This document shows, in pieces, positions 26,746-35,141 of a DNA stretch of 64,000 nt; position 1 is the stretch's first letter, and every line of letters begins with the position of its first letter. The stretch is from Deltaproteobacteria bacterium. GTDB taxonomy: Bacteria > Myxococcota_A > UBA9042. The DNA is taken from contig JACKFC010000023.1 in assembly GCA_020632665.1 (NCBI GenBank), positions 7,102-71,101 of the forward strand, read 5' to 3'. Below the pieces are notes generated by a model. The model did no database searches and had not been told where the DNA came from. It was given only the letters and a program-made list of their open reading frames with translations. The position numbers and the translations under genes were made by a program.

Positions 26746-28572
26746 TCAGGGAGCGGTTGGAGGCTGCGTCGCGCCCTCCGCGAGGGGCGTCGCTCCGTGC
26801 CGGCGCAGGTCGCGTGGCAGGCGGACTGCGAACGCGGCGCCACCGAGGTCGCTGGTCCCGACCTGGATCGTCCCGCGGTGTGCGTCGACCACGCGACGGA
26901 CGGTGGCGAGGCCGAGGCCGGTGCCCTTGCTGCGGGTGGTGTAGAACGGCTCGAAGAGGTGCGGACGGTCGGCCTCCTCCACGCCCGGACCGGAATCTTC
27001 GACCCGGAAGTGGACGTGGTCTCCGTCGACACGCAGCGAGACCCGCACGCGCGGCATTTGTGATTCGAGCGCCGCTTGTTGCGCGTTGACGAGCAGGTTC
27101 CAGACCAGGGATGCGATGCTGGCGCCGTCGGCGAGGAGGGAGGCTTCCGCGCCCTCGGCTAGGTCGAGTTCAACGGCGAGGCCTGCGTCGCCGACGCGGG
27201 GATCGTGGCGCCAGGTCTCGACCTTCTCTCGCACGACCGCGGCCAAATCGAGCGACGCGAAGCGCGGATCGCCCGGCCGGGCGAACTCGAGGAACTCGCC
27301 GATCCACTTCGAGAGCTGAACGGTCTCGCGGTTGATGATGTCCATCAGCGTCTGCTGCATCGGGTCGACGCCCTCCTGCTCGCGGAGCATCTGCACCGAT
27401 CCGGCGATCGAGGCGAGCGGGTTGCGGATCTCGTGCGCGACCGCCATCGCCATCGCGCCGATCCCGGCCAGCCGCTCGCGGTTGCGGTGTTCGAGCTCGC
27501 GGGCCCGCAGCTCGGTGATGTCGCGCACGACATAGAGCGTCTCACGTTGGCCGCGCAGCGCCTCGACCCGGCCGCGGAGTGTGTCGCCGCGAACCGCCAG
27601 GATCTGTCGTCGCCCATCGGTGGCGGCGCGCCAGAGTTCGCCACTGGGCTCGGCGCCGCGGGCGATCTCTTGCGTCGCGTGGACGTCGCCGCCCTGCTCT
27701 TCCAACTCTGGGACGACGTCGACGATCGCGCGGCCGACGATGACGTCGCGATCGACGCCGAGGATGCTCGCCATCGCCGGGTTGGCCGAGCGGATGACGC
27801 CGTCCTCCGAGACCGTCATCAGACCATCCGGGAGCGACGAGAAGACGTCCTCGTAGCGCTGCCGCAAGGCCGCCAACTCGCGCCGTTCGGCGAGCGATTG
27901 CTCACGGGCGCGGCCGAGCTCCAGCACCAACTTGCTCGAGAGCGCCGCCGTGGCGTAGAGCGCCGCGCTCTGCACCAGCACTGCGACGATCGCCTCGTTG
28001 GCGTTCGGCGGGTGGCGGGTGCCGAGTGAACGTAGCCAACTCGCGGTCAGGTTGTCGGGGTCGAAGCCGAGCTCCCCCGGGCCGACCCAGCCTGCGTCGA
28101 CGATGCCCAGCAGCAAGAGCCAGATCGTGCCGATGGTCGCGGCGACGAAGGCGCCCTTGCGATCCAGCAGCGCTGCCGCCGACAGCACCGCCAACGGCAG
28201 GGCGAAGACGAAGACCGATTGGGTGCGGTCGGTGATCCCGACCAGGCACGCCGCGAGCGTGACGTCGATGCTCAGCGAGAGCCACGCCACCTGCGGCAGC
28301 CGGTGCGTCGGGACCAAATAGGTCAACAGGAGGGTGAAGAAGGTCAGGACGAAGAACGAAGTCTCGACCTTGTAGAGCAGAACTTCGGGCGATTGCGCGA
28401 TCGGTTGTGGGCCGAGCCCGAGGTCCATCGCGACCGTGAGCGCGAGCAGGCCGCTGAGGGCCAGTGTCCGCGCGAACGTGGTCCATTTGATGCGGTCGAC
28501 CAAGCCGGCTTCACGGTGGGCCGAAGCCGTCGGCAAGGGGGCGCTGAAGGAGAGGTCGCTGCGAGACGGCAC
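26746..28572 (-). CDS. pilS: Sensor histidine kinase PilS
   Basis: A 608-residue membrane kinase: about six hydrophobic segments within the first 215 residues, a PAS domain (about 240-350, DGLMTVSEDGVIRSANPAM), HisKA dimerisation with the phospho-acceptor His in MAVAHEIRNPLASIAGS, and an HATPase domain (WNLLVNAQQAA; DSGPGV; GTGLGLATV). It should phosphorylate PilR and so control pilA. The start codon is GTG at 28572, eight bases after the pilC stop. The membrane part resembles PilS, which senses pilin levels through its membrane helices in Pseudomonas; whether that applies here is inferred. Confidence 0.9.
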   Translation of the reverse strand: MPSRSDLSFSAPLPTASAHREAGLVDRIKWTTFARTLALSGLLALTVAMDLGLGPQPIAQSPEVLLYKVETSFFVLTFFTLLLTYLVPTHRLPQVAWLSLSIDVTLAACLVGITDRTQSVFVFALPLAVLSAAALLDRKGAFVAATIGTIWLLLLGIVDAGWVGPGELGFDPDNLTASWLRSLGTRHPPNANEAIVAVLVQSAALYATAALSSKLVLELGRAREQSLAERRELAALRQRYEDVFSSLPDGLMTVSEDGVIRSANPAMASILGVDRDVIVGRAIVDVVPELEEQGGDVHATQEIARGAEPSGELWRAATDGRRQILAVRGDTLRGRVEALRGQRETLYVVRDITELRARELEHRNRERLAGIGAMAMAVAHEIRNPLASIAGSVQMLREQEGVDPMQQTLMDIINRETVQLSKWIGEFLEFARPGDPRFASLDLAAVVREKVETWRHDPRVGDAGLAVELDLAEGAEASLLADGASIASLVWNLLVNAQQAALESQMPRVRVSLRVDGDHVHFRVEDSGPGVEEADRPHLFEPFYTTRSKGTGLGLATVRRVVDAHRGTIQVGTSDLGGAAFAVRLPRDLRRHGATPLAEGATQPPTAP

Positions 28573-28580
28573 GCGGGGCT

Positions 28581-29786
28581 CTAGTGGTCGGCGAGCGTGA
28601 AGATCGGCATGTACATGCCGAGCATGACGGTACCGATGATGCCACCGAGCACGACCATGATGAGCGGCTCCATGACCGCCGACATGCCATCGACCGCCTC
28701 GTCCACCTCGGCGTCGTAGAAGTCGGCGATCTTGGCGAGCATCACGTCCATCGCGCCGGTCGCTTCACCGACGGCGATCATCTGCACGACCATGCTGGGG
28801 AAGACCTGGGTCTCCATCAGCGGGCCGGTCATATTCTTGCCTTCTGCGATCTTGCTACGCGTGTAGTTGATCGCGCGCTCGATGACGACGCTACCCGACG
28901 TCTTGCCGACGACCTCGAGCGCGTCGAGGATCGGCACACCGGCAGCGACCAACGTACCGAGCGTACGGGTGAAGCGGGCCACCGCGGATTTACGCAGCAC
29001 GTTGCCGACCACCGGGCTCTTGTAGAGCAACAGGTCGCGGTAATACGGGCCGTCCGGCAGCTTCATCAGCGCCTTGTAGGCCATGAACAGGCCGACGAAT
29101 CCGGCGAAGATGAAGGGCATATAGCTCACGAAATTCTTGGAGATCTGCACCAACATCTCGGTGATCGCCGGCAGCGAGCTCTTGCCCATCGACTTGAAGG
29201 TGTCGGCGAAGGTCGGCACCACGAATGTCAGCAGGCCCGCGGTGATGGCCAATGCCGCGACGAGGACGGTGGCGGGGTACTTCATCGCGCCCTTCACTTT
29301 CGCCTGTGTCTCTGCCGCCTTCTCGATATACTCGGCGAGGCGATTCATGATGGTGTCGAGGATGCCGCCCAGCTCGCCAGCGGCGACGAGGTTGATGTAG
29401 AGCTCTTCGAAGACCTTCGGGTATTTTCGAAGTGCATCCGAGAAGCTCTGGCCGCCCTCGACCGACGCCTTGATCCCCAGCAAGGTCTTCTTCAGCGTCG
29501 GGTTGGGCTCCTGCTGACCGAGCAGCTCGAGGCATTTGATCAAGGGCAGGCCGGCGTCGATCATCGTCGCCATCTGGCGGGTGAAGATGACCATCGATTT
29601 GAGCGGCACCCGGTCGGTGATACCGGGGATGACGATCTCGATGTCTTGCTGTTTCTTCGCGAGCTTGAAGGGCTTGATGCCGAGCGAGACGAGTCTGGTC
29701 CGCGCCTCTTCCTTGCTCTCGGCCTCGATCTCACCCTGCCGAAACTCGCCTTCGGGAGAGTTGCCTTCGTAGACGAAAGTCGCCAT
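28581..29786 (-). CDS. pilC: Type IV pilus inner-membrane platform protein PilC
   Basis: A 401-residue GspF/PilC-type protein with two repeated cytoplasmic helical domains, each followed by membrane helices (around 170-190, 220-240 and 375-395). It starts MATFVYEGNSPEGEFRQGEIEA, standard for PilC, and has DMVIFTRQMATMIDAGLPL-like segments (VIFTRQMATMIDAGLPL) and VFPSMVVQMIAVGEATGAMD. It links the PilB motor to the pilin platform. It lies 52 bases after pilB. pilT, which usually sits between pilB and pilC in myxobacteria, is absent here. Confidence 0.94.
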   Translation of the reverse strand: MATFVYEGNSPEGEFRQGEIEAESKEEARTRLVSLGIKPFKLAKKQQDIEIVIPGITDRVPLKSMVIFTRQMATMIDAGLPLIKCLELLGQQEPNPTLKKTLLGIKASVEGGQSFSDALRKYPKVFEELYINLVAAGELGGILDTIMNRLAEYIEKAAETQAKVKGAMKYPATVLVAALAITAGLLTFVVPTFADTFKSMGKSSLPAITEMLVQISKNFVSYMPFIFAGFVGLFMAYKALMKLPDGPYYRDLLLYKSPVVGNVLRKSAVARFTRTLGTLVAAGVPILDALEVVGKTSGSVVIERAINYTRSKIAEGKNMTGPLMETQVFPSMVVQMIAVGEATGAMDVMLAKIADFYDAEVDEAVDGMSAVMEPLIMVVLGGIIGTVMLGMYMPIFTLADH

Positions 29787-29838
29787 GCCGCACCTTCCTG
29801 CCGTTCGCTACGCGACCCCAGGGTCGCCATCGCTCCGA

Positions 29839-31593
29839 CTATAGTTGGTCGGCGCGCGTGACGCGAAGAACTTCCTCGAGCGAGGTCATACCCTGGTTGA
29901 TCTTGCGCAGGCCGGCGCGGCGGAGCGTCTGCAGGCCGTCTTCGACCGCGACCTTCTTCAGCTCGCCGGCCGAGTAGCCTTGCAGCACCGCGTCCTTGAG
30001 GCGGTCGCTGATCGGCATGATCTCGTAGAGCGCGACGCGGCCCTTGTAGCCGGTGTCGCCGCAGATGCGGCAGCCTTCGCCCTTCATCTGCTCGCCGGCG
30101 TCGTATTCTTCCGCGAGCATGCCGGCGTCGATGCAGCCCTGCTTGTCGTATTGGAACGGCTGCTTGCACTCGGCGCAGAGGCGACGGGCGAGGCGCTGCG
30201 CGGCGATGAGGTTGAGCGCGGCGGTCACCATGAAGGGCTCGACGCCCATGTTGAGCATACGGTTGATGGTCGACGGCGCGTCGTTGGTGTGCAGCGTCGA
30301 GAGCACCAAGTGGCCCGTGAGCGCGGCCTTGATCGCGATTTCGCAGGTCTCGAAGTCACGAATCTCGCCGACGAGGATGATGTCGGGGTCCTGACGCAGG
30401 AACGAACGAAGCACACTGGCGAAGTTCAGGCCGATGGCCTCGTGCATCTGCACCTGGTTGATGCCGTCGAGGTTGAACTCGACCGGATCTTCGGCGGTGC
30501 TGAGGTTCTCGGTGACCTTGTTGAGCTCGGCGAGGCCGGAGTAGAGCGTCGTCGTCTTGCCCGAACCCGTGGGGCCGGTCACCAGCACCATGCCGAAGGG
30601 CTGGTGGATGGCGTGCTTGAACTTGGCCAGTTCCTCGATGTCGAAGCCGAGCTTGGTCATGTCGAGCTGCAGGTTCGATTTGTCGAGCAGACGGAGGACG
30701 ACCTTCTCGCCGAAGAGCGTCGGCAGCACCGAGACGCGGAAGTCGCACTCCTTGCCGTCGGCGAGCTTGAGCTTGATACGACCGTCCTGCGGCAGGCGAC
30801 GCTCGGCGATGTCGAGCTGACTCATGATCTTGATGCGCGAGATGATGGCGTTTCGCAGCTTCATCGGCGGGCGCATGATCTCGTGCAAGACGCCGTCCAT
30901 GCGGTAGCGGACGCGGAAGCTCTTTTCGTAGCTCTCGATGTGGATATCCGAGGCCTTGCGGCGGATCGCGTCGACCAGCACGAGGTTCACCAGGCGGACG
31001 ACGGGCGCCTCTTCCGAGGAGCGGGCGAGCTCCTCGGTATCGGCGTCGTCCTCGTCCTGGAGGAACTCGATCTGCTCGTTCATGTCGTCGAGCAGGGCGA
31101 GTTGGTCTTGCGCGCCGTAGACGCGCTCGCGGCTCTTGGCGATCTCTTCGGCGGCGGCGACCACGACCTCGACGTTGAGGCCGGTGAGGAACTTCAGGTC
31201 GTCGATGGCGTGGTAGTTGCCCGGGTCGACCATCGCCACCACGATCGTGCTGCCGTGCAGCGCGACCGGGATCAGGTCGTGGCGCTCGCAGACTTCGCGC
31301 GGCACCAGGCGGATGATGTCGTCCGGGATGTCGACGCTGGCGAGATCGATCGACGGGACCTGGTATTGCCGACTGAGAAAGTCGACCAGCTGGGTTCCAT
31401 CGAGGTAGCCGAGGTCGGCCAGGGCGTCGTGCAGCCGCTGTCCGGTCTTCTGCGCCGTCTCGGTGGCGTTCTTCAACTGCTCGGGCGAGACGAGCTTCTC
31501 GCGCAGCAGGATATCGCCCATCTGCCGCACAGGAACCGGCATATACCCGGATTTGCGGCGCTCTTTGTCCTTGGGCGGGGGAGGATTCGCCAT
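29839..31593 (-). CDS. pilB: Type IV pilus extension ATPase PilB
   Basis: A 584-residue secretion-type ATPase: N-terminal GspE/MshEN-type domain (about 45-170), then the ATPase domain with Walker A GPTGSGKTTTLYS, an Asp box EDPVEF, Walker B ILVGEIRD, and a His box THLVLSTLHTND-like segment (GHLVLSTLHTND). A tetracysteine metal site is present (CAECKQPF ... CRICGD). It drives pilus extension. The ATG at 31593 is preferred, with GGAG upstream; a GTG directly before it is possible. The first residues are Pro/Lys-rich. It heads the pilBCSRA series. Confidence 0.95.
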   Translation of the reverse strand: MANPPPPKDKERRKSGYMPVPVRQMGDILLREKLVSPEQLKNATETAQKTGQRLHDALADLGYLDGTQLVDFLSRQYQVPSIDLASVDIPDDIIRLVPREVCERHDLIPVALHGSTIVVAMVDPGNYHAIDDLKFLTGLNVEVVVAAAEEIAKSRERVYGAQDQLALLDDMNEQIEFLQDEDDADTEELARSSEEAPVVRLVNLVLVDAIRRKASDIHIESYEKSFRVRYRMDGVLHEIMRPPMKLRNAIISRIKIMSQLDIAERRLPQDGRIKLKLADGKECDFRVSVLPTLFGEKVVLRLLDKSNLQLDMTKLGFDIEELAKFKHAIHQPFGMVLVTGPTGSGKTTTLYSGLAELNKVTENLSTAEDPVEFNLDGINQVQMHEAIGLNFASVLRSFLRQDPDIILVGEIRDFETCEIAIKAALTGHLVLSTLHTNDAPSTINRMLNMGVEPFMVTAALNLIAAQRLARRLCAECKQPFQYDKQGCIDAGMLAEEYDAGEQMKGEGCRICGDTGYKGRVALYEIMPISDRLKDAVLQGYSAGELKKVAVEDGLQTLRRAGLRKINQGMTSLEEVLRVTRADQL

Positions 31594-31718
31594 CACGGCT
31601 CCGTCGACGCTGCGCGTCCGGTACCCGCCCGCATCGACGCGGACGGAGAGGGTGTGTCGAGGCTAGGGCCGTCCCGCGTTGCGCGCAAGGCGCGGTGCGT
31701 CACTCGGAGTCGGCGGCG

Positions 31719-33197
31719 CTACGCCGCAGGCGGCACCTCGTCGCGCGGACCGGCCAGCCGGATCACCCGCTCGTGCGGCAGCAGGTCGCGCGGCGGCTCG
31801 AACGCGTGATGTGGTGAATACGCAACGAAATTGGAAACCCGGCTGGTATAGAGGCAGGCGTAGTTGGCCATCTGCGCGCCGAAGAGCGAGTGCTTGTGGC
31901 GCTCTTTCAAGAGTTGGCCCCAGCGCGGGCTATGGTGTTGCTCGACCTGGGTCGTCAGCTCGGCGACGCGCGCCGCGTTGCGCTCCAGGCGGGCCCGCAT
32001 GTCGCTGACCAGAGCGCGCAGCGTGTCGCGGTAGACGTTGCCGCCGGGCTGGGGCTTCGGTACCGATTCGCCATCTTCCTCGGCGCCACGACGCTCGGCG
32101 CGACGTGCCGCGCGCAGGCTCATCTCGGCCGAAGCGAGGGTCGTCTCGAGGTCGAAACGCTCGTCTTCGAGCTCGCCGCGCTCGGCGATGGCCGCCGCCT
32201 CGACCGCGAGCCAATGCAGCTCGGCCTCCAGCTCGGGGACGATCAGCGCGGTGCGCCACCCGGTCGTGCTCTTGCTCTTGAGCACGTCGCCGTAGATGTG
32301 GTCGCCGACGTAGAGGATGCGGTCACCGGAGATGCCGCCCAGGGCCTTCTCGAGCCAGGGACGACTGCCCTGATCGTAGACCTTCTCGCTGATCTTGAAG
32401 GGCTCGGCGAGCGACTCGAAGAACGCCGGCTTGCGCGCCGTGACCCAGACGAGGTGGAAATAATCCTGCCAGTTCTTGTAGTCCGGGAGCTTGCCGTCGA
32501 GCAGATAGCTCATCACGGCCTCGGTGTAGCTCATGTCCGAGTTGGTCAGGATGAAGAGCGTCTTGCCGGCGGAGCGCAGCCGGTGCAGGGCGTGTGGCAA
32601 CTCGGGGTCGAGGTCGATGTAGCGGGCCAGGTCGGCGCGGACGGCGCTCTTCAGCGAGTCGTCGCGGTGGACCAGGTCGATGCAGTAGCGGATATCGGCG
32701 TAGAGGCGGCGCGTCTCCGGGCTGTCCATCGGCTTGCCGGTCTCGGTCTCGATCATGTCGACCAGCACGCAGTAGAGGAAGCTCTCCGGGGTGGAGAAGA
32801 GCGTGTCGGTCATCGCCCAGCGCTCGGCCGAGAGCCGCGGCGGGTCGGCGTGGTACAGGGCGCGGCGCTCTTCGTCCGAGAGGGCGCGCATCCCGTGCCA
32901 GACCCGGGTGACGTGGCGGTGCGCGTCCATCTTGACGACGTTGCCGCGGGCGGTGTCGATGACCAGACCGCGGATGCAGAACTCGGGGTCGAAGCGAACC
33001 TGCCGCAGCGACTCGGGATAGCCGCGTCGGACGAGGTGGCCGATCGCGAGTTCGGTGGCCAAGACCTCCAGCTCCGGCTTGTAGGGGCAGAGCGTGTAGT
33101 CCATGTCGAAGCCGATGGCCTCGATCTCGTCGAGGGCGGTGGCCCGATTGACGAAGATGCGGCGCTCGTAGCGCAGACCGAGATCGGGTTGGCTCAT
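31719..33197 (-). CDS. HAD-superfamily IG-type 5'-nucleotidase
   Basis: A 492-residue cytoplasmic protein of the HAD-IG 5'-nucleotidase family (cN-II-like). The nucleophile motif FDMDYTL lies near residues 30-36; motif II LTNSDMSY near 225; motif III K (SKSTTGWRTALIVPELE); motif IV VGDHIYGD. These are the four HAD motifs in order, with an IG-type insertion. The C-terminal 120 residues are helical. It probably dephosphorylates purine nucleotides; the substrate is inferred. It begins one base after the rsmA stop, so it is coupled to tsaD and rsmA. Confidence 0.82.
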   Translation of the reverse strand: MSQPDLGLRYERRIFVNRATALDEIEAIGFDMDYTLCPYKPELEVLATELAIGHLVRRGYPESLRQVRFDPEFCIRGLVIDTARGNVVKMDAHRHVTRVWHGMRALSDEERRALYHADPPRLSAERWAMTDTLFSTPESFLYCVLVDMIETETGKPMDSPETRRLYADIRYCIDLVHRDDSLKSAVRADLARYIDLDPELPHALHRLRSAGKTLFILTNSDMSYTEAVMSYLLDGKLPDYKNWQDYFHLVWVTARKPAFFESLAEPFKISEKVYDQGSRPWLEKALGGISGDRILYVGDHIYGDVLKSKSTTGWRTALIVPELEAELHWLAVEAAAIAERGELEDERFDLETTLASAEMSLRAARRAERRGAEEDGESVPKPQPGGNVYRDTLRALVSDMRARLERNAARVAELTTQVEQHHSPRWGQLLKERHKHSLFGAQMANYACLYTSRVSNFVAYSPHHAFEPPRDLLPHERVIRLAGPRDEVPPAA

Positions 33198-33198
33198 C

Positions 33199-34032
33199 TC
33201 AACCTCCGGCGCGGCCGACGGGGGCCAGTGCGCGGGTCAGGGCCGCCCAGGCTGCCAGATCGAGGCGCTCGGCGCGAGCGTCGGCGGGCAGGCCGAGGCT
33301 CTGCAAGGTGGCGCCGACGAGCTCTCGGTCGGCGCGCAAGCCATTGTGTAGCGCGCGGGCCAGGGTCTTGCGGCGTTGGGAGAAGCCGGCGCCGACGACC
33401 CGATCGAAGCTCGCCTGGTCGGGGATCTCGTGCGGCGGCGCGGCCCGCGGGTGCAGGACGACGACGGCGCTGTCGACCTTCGGCGGCGGGCGGAAGGCGC
33501 CTGGCCCGACCCGCATCGCCAAGCGCGGCTCGGCCCGCCACTGGCTGTGCACCGCCAGCAGGCCGTAGGACTTGCTTCCGGGCGCGGCGCAGATCCGCTC
33601 GGCGACTTCGCGCTGCAACATGACCACGACGCGCGCTGCGGCCTGCCCCTGCTCGAGGACCCGCATCAAGATGGCGGCGCCGACGTTGTACGGCAGGTTG
33701 CCGACCACCACGGGCTCGGGACCGAGCTGCGGATCGGCGAGAACCTCGGCCCAGTCGACGCGGGTGGCGTCGCCGTGCAGCAGGCGGAAGCGGCCGCTGC
33801 TCGACGCCTCGGCGAAGCGGGCGGTGAGGACCTCGGGCAGACGATCGTCCCGCTCGATGGCCAGCAGCGGCGCGTCGTGGGCGAGCAGATGCGCGGTCAG
33901 CGCGCCGGGCCCCGGTCCGACCTCGACCAAACCGCTACCCGGCCGTGGCGCGGCGAGCGTCGCGATGCGTTCGAGCACGCGCTGATCGTGCAGGAAGTGC
34001 TGACCGAGCGATTTCCGTGGCTGAACGCTCAT
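33199..34032 (-). CDS. rsmA: 16S rRNA (adenine1518-N6/adenine1519-N6) dimethyltransferase
   Basis: A 277-residue KsgA/RsmA enzyme that dimethylates two adjacent adenines in helix 45 of 16S rRNA. The N-terminus KSLGQHFLHD is the family signature; the SAM site is EVGPGPGALT, and the catalytic motif NLPYNV is present. The C-terminal part (FRPPPKVDSAVV, then FSQRRKTLARAL) is conserved. The frame is open far upstream, inside tsaD, so the start at 34032 (four-base overlap with the tsaD stop) is used. It lies between tsaD and the HAD nucleotidase. Confidence 0.96.
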   Translation of the reverse strand: MSVQPRKSLGQHFLHDQRVLERIATLAAPRPGSGLVEVGPGPGALTAHLLAHDAPLLAIERDDRLPEVLTARFAEASSSGRFRLLHGDATRVDWAEVLADPQLGPEPVVVGNLPYNVGAAILMRVLEQGQAAARVVVMLQREVAERICAAPGSKSYGLLAVHSQWRAEPRLAMRVGPGAFRPPPKVDSAVVVLHPRAAPPHEIPDQASFDRVVGAGFSQRRKTLARALHNGLRADRELVGATLQSLGLPADARAERLDLAAWAALTRALAPVGRAGG

Positions 34033-35141
34033 GCCCTGCCCTCCCTCGCCGAAGCGCGGACCAGCGCGATCTCCGGTCGCGCCGTCGGCGACGCGTCGAG
34101 CTGCAGCGGATCGTGTCGCACGCCCGCAGCGAGCAGGCTGCTGCCCAGGCCCGCGACCATCGCGCCGTTGTCGGTGCAGAGCCGTGGTGCGACCGGCCAG
34201 AATCCGACGCCGCGAGCGGCGCAGGCCCGACCGAGCTCGGCGCGCAGGCGACTGTTCGCCGCGACGCCGCCGGCGAGGATGACTTCGCGCAAGCCGGTCT
34301 GCCGCAGCGCCCGCAGCGTGGTGTCGACCAACTGGCGGACGACGGCTTCCTGATACGACGCACAGAGGTCGGCGCGGGCCGCATCGAGCGCAGCGTCGCC
34401 GCCCTCGGCGAGGATCGCGTCGGCCTGCATCCGGCCGGCGGTCTTCAGCCCGGAGAAGCTCATCGCCAGGTCCGTGCGGCCACGCATGCCGCGCGGCAAG
34501 GCGTAGCGCTCGGGATCGCCCTGCCCGGCGAGGCGGTCGATGACGGGGCCAGCCGGATAGGGCAAGCCGATATGCTTGCCGAATTTGTCGAGCGCCTCGC
34601 CGGCGGCGTCGTCGAGCGTCTGCCCGAGCAGGGTCATCTGCCCGGGACCGTCCATGCGATAGAGGCTGGTGTGGCCACCCGAGACCGCGAGCGCCAGCGC
34701 CGGTAGCGTCGGCCGGCGGAACGCGCTCGCGCCGTCGGCGTCGAGCATCGCGGCCCAACAATGGGCTTCGATGTGGTGCACGCCGACCAGCGGCAGGTTG
34801 CGCCGCAGGGCGAGCGTCGCCGCGCTCTGGGTGCCGACCAGCAACGCGCCGAGCAGCCCGGGGCGGTGGGTGACGGCGACGCCTGCGAGATCGTCCAAGC
34901 CGAGATCGGCTTGCGCCAGCGTCGCCTCGAGCGTGGGCAAGAGCGAGAGCAGGTGGTTGCGCGATGCGACCTCGGGGACCACGCCGCCGAAGCGCTGGTG
35001 CAGCGGGATCTGGGTCGAGAAGCAGGCAGCGAGCACGCGACCGTCCGCGACGATGCCGACCGCCGTCTCGTCGCAGGAGGTCTCGATGCCGAGCACCGGC
35101 CCCGGCACAAATGCGGGGGCCGCGGAAGAGCGTTCCGGCAT
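34029..35141 (-). CDS. tsaD: tRNA N6-threonylcarbamoyladenosine transferase TsaD
   Basis: A 370-residue TsaD (Kae1/Gcp family), which transfers the threonylcarbamoyl group to A37 of ANN-decoding tRNAs. Visible motifs: LGIETSCDETAVG at the start, the metal-binding HHIEAH near 121-126, AVSGGHTSL near 152, and GGVAANSRLR near 297. The length is slightly above usual because of a Pro/Ala N-terminal extension. Its ATG shares one base with the stop of the upstream DUF4388 gene (TGATG), and its stop overlaps rsmA. The partner genes tsaB, tsaC and tsaE are not in the window. Confidence 0.96.
   Translation of the reverse strand: MPERSSAAPAFVPGPVLGIETSCDETAVGIVADGRVLAACFSTQIPLHQRFGGVVPEVASRNHLLSLLPTLEATLAQADLGLDDLAGVAVTHRPGLLGALLVGTQSAATLALRRNLPLVGVHHIEAHCWAAMLDADGASAFRRPTLPALALAVSGGHTSLYRMDGPGQMTLLGQTLDDAAGEALDKFGKHIGLPYPAGPVIDRLAGQGDPERYALPRGMRGRTDLAMSFSGLKTAGRMQADAILAEGGDAALDAARADLCASYQEAVVRQLVDTTLRALRQTGLREVILAGGVAANSRLRAELGRACAARGVGFWPVAPRLCTDNGAMVAGLGSSLLAAGVRHDPLQLDASPTARPEIALVRASAREGRA

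Noticed and set aside
33199..34761. Long RsmA form starting at 34761
   Set aside because: The extra 243 residues lie inside tsaD in another frame; the RsmA signature begins right after the ATG at 34032.
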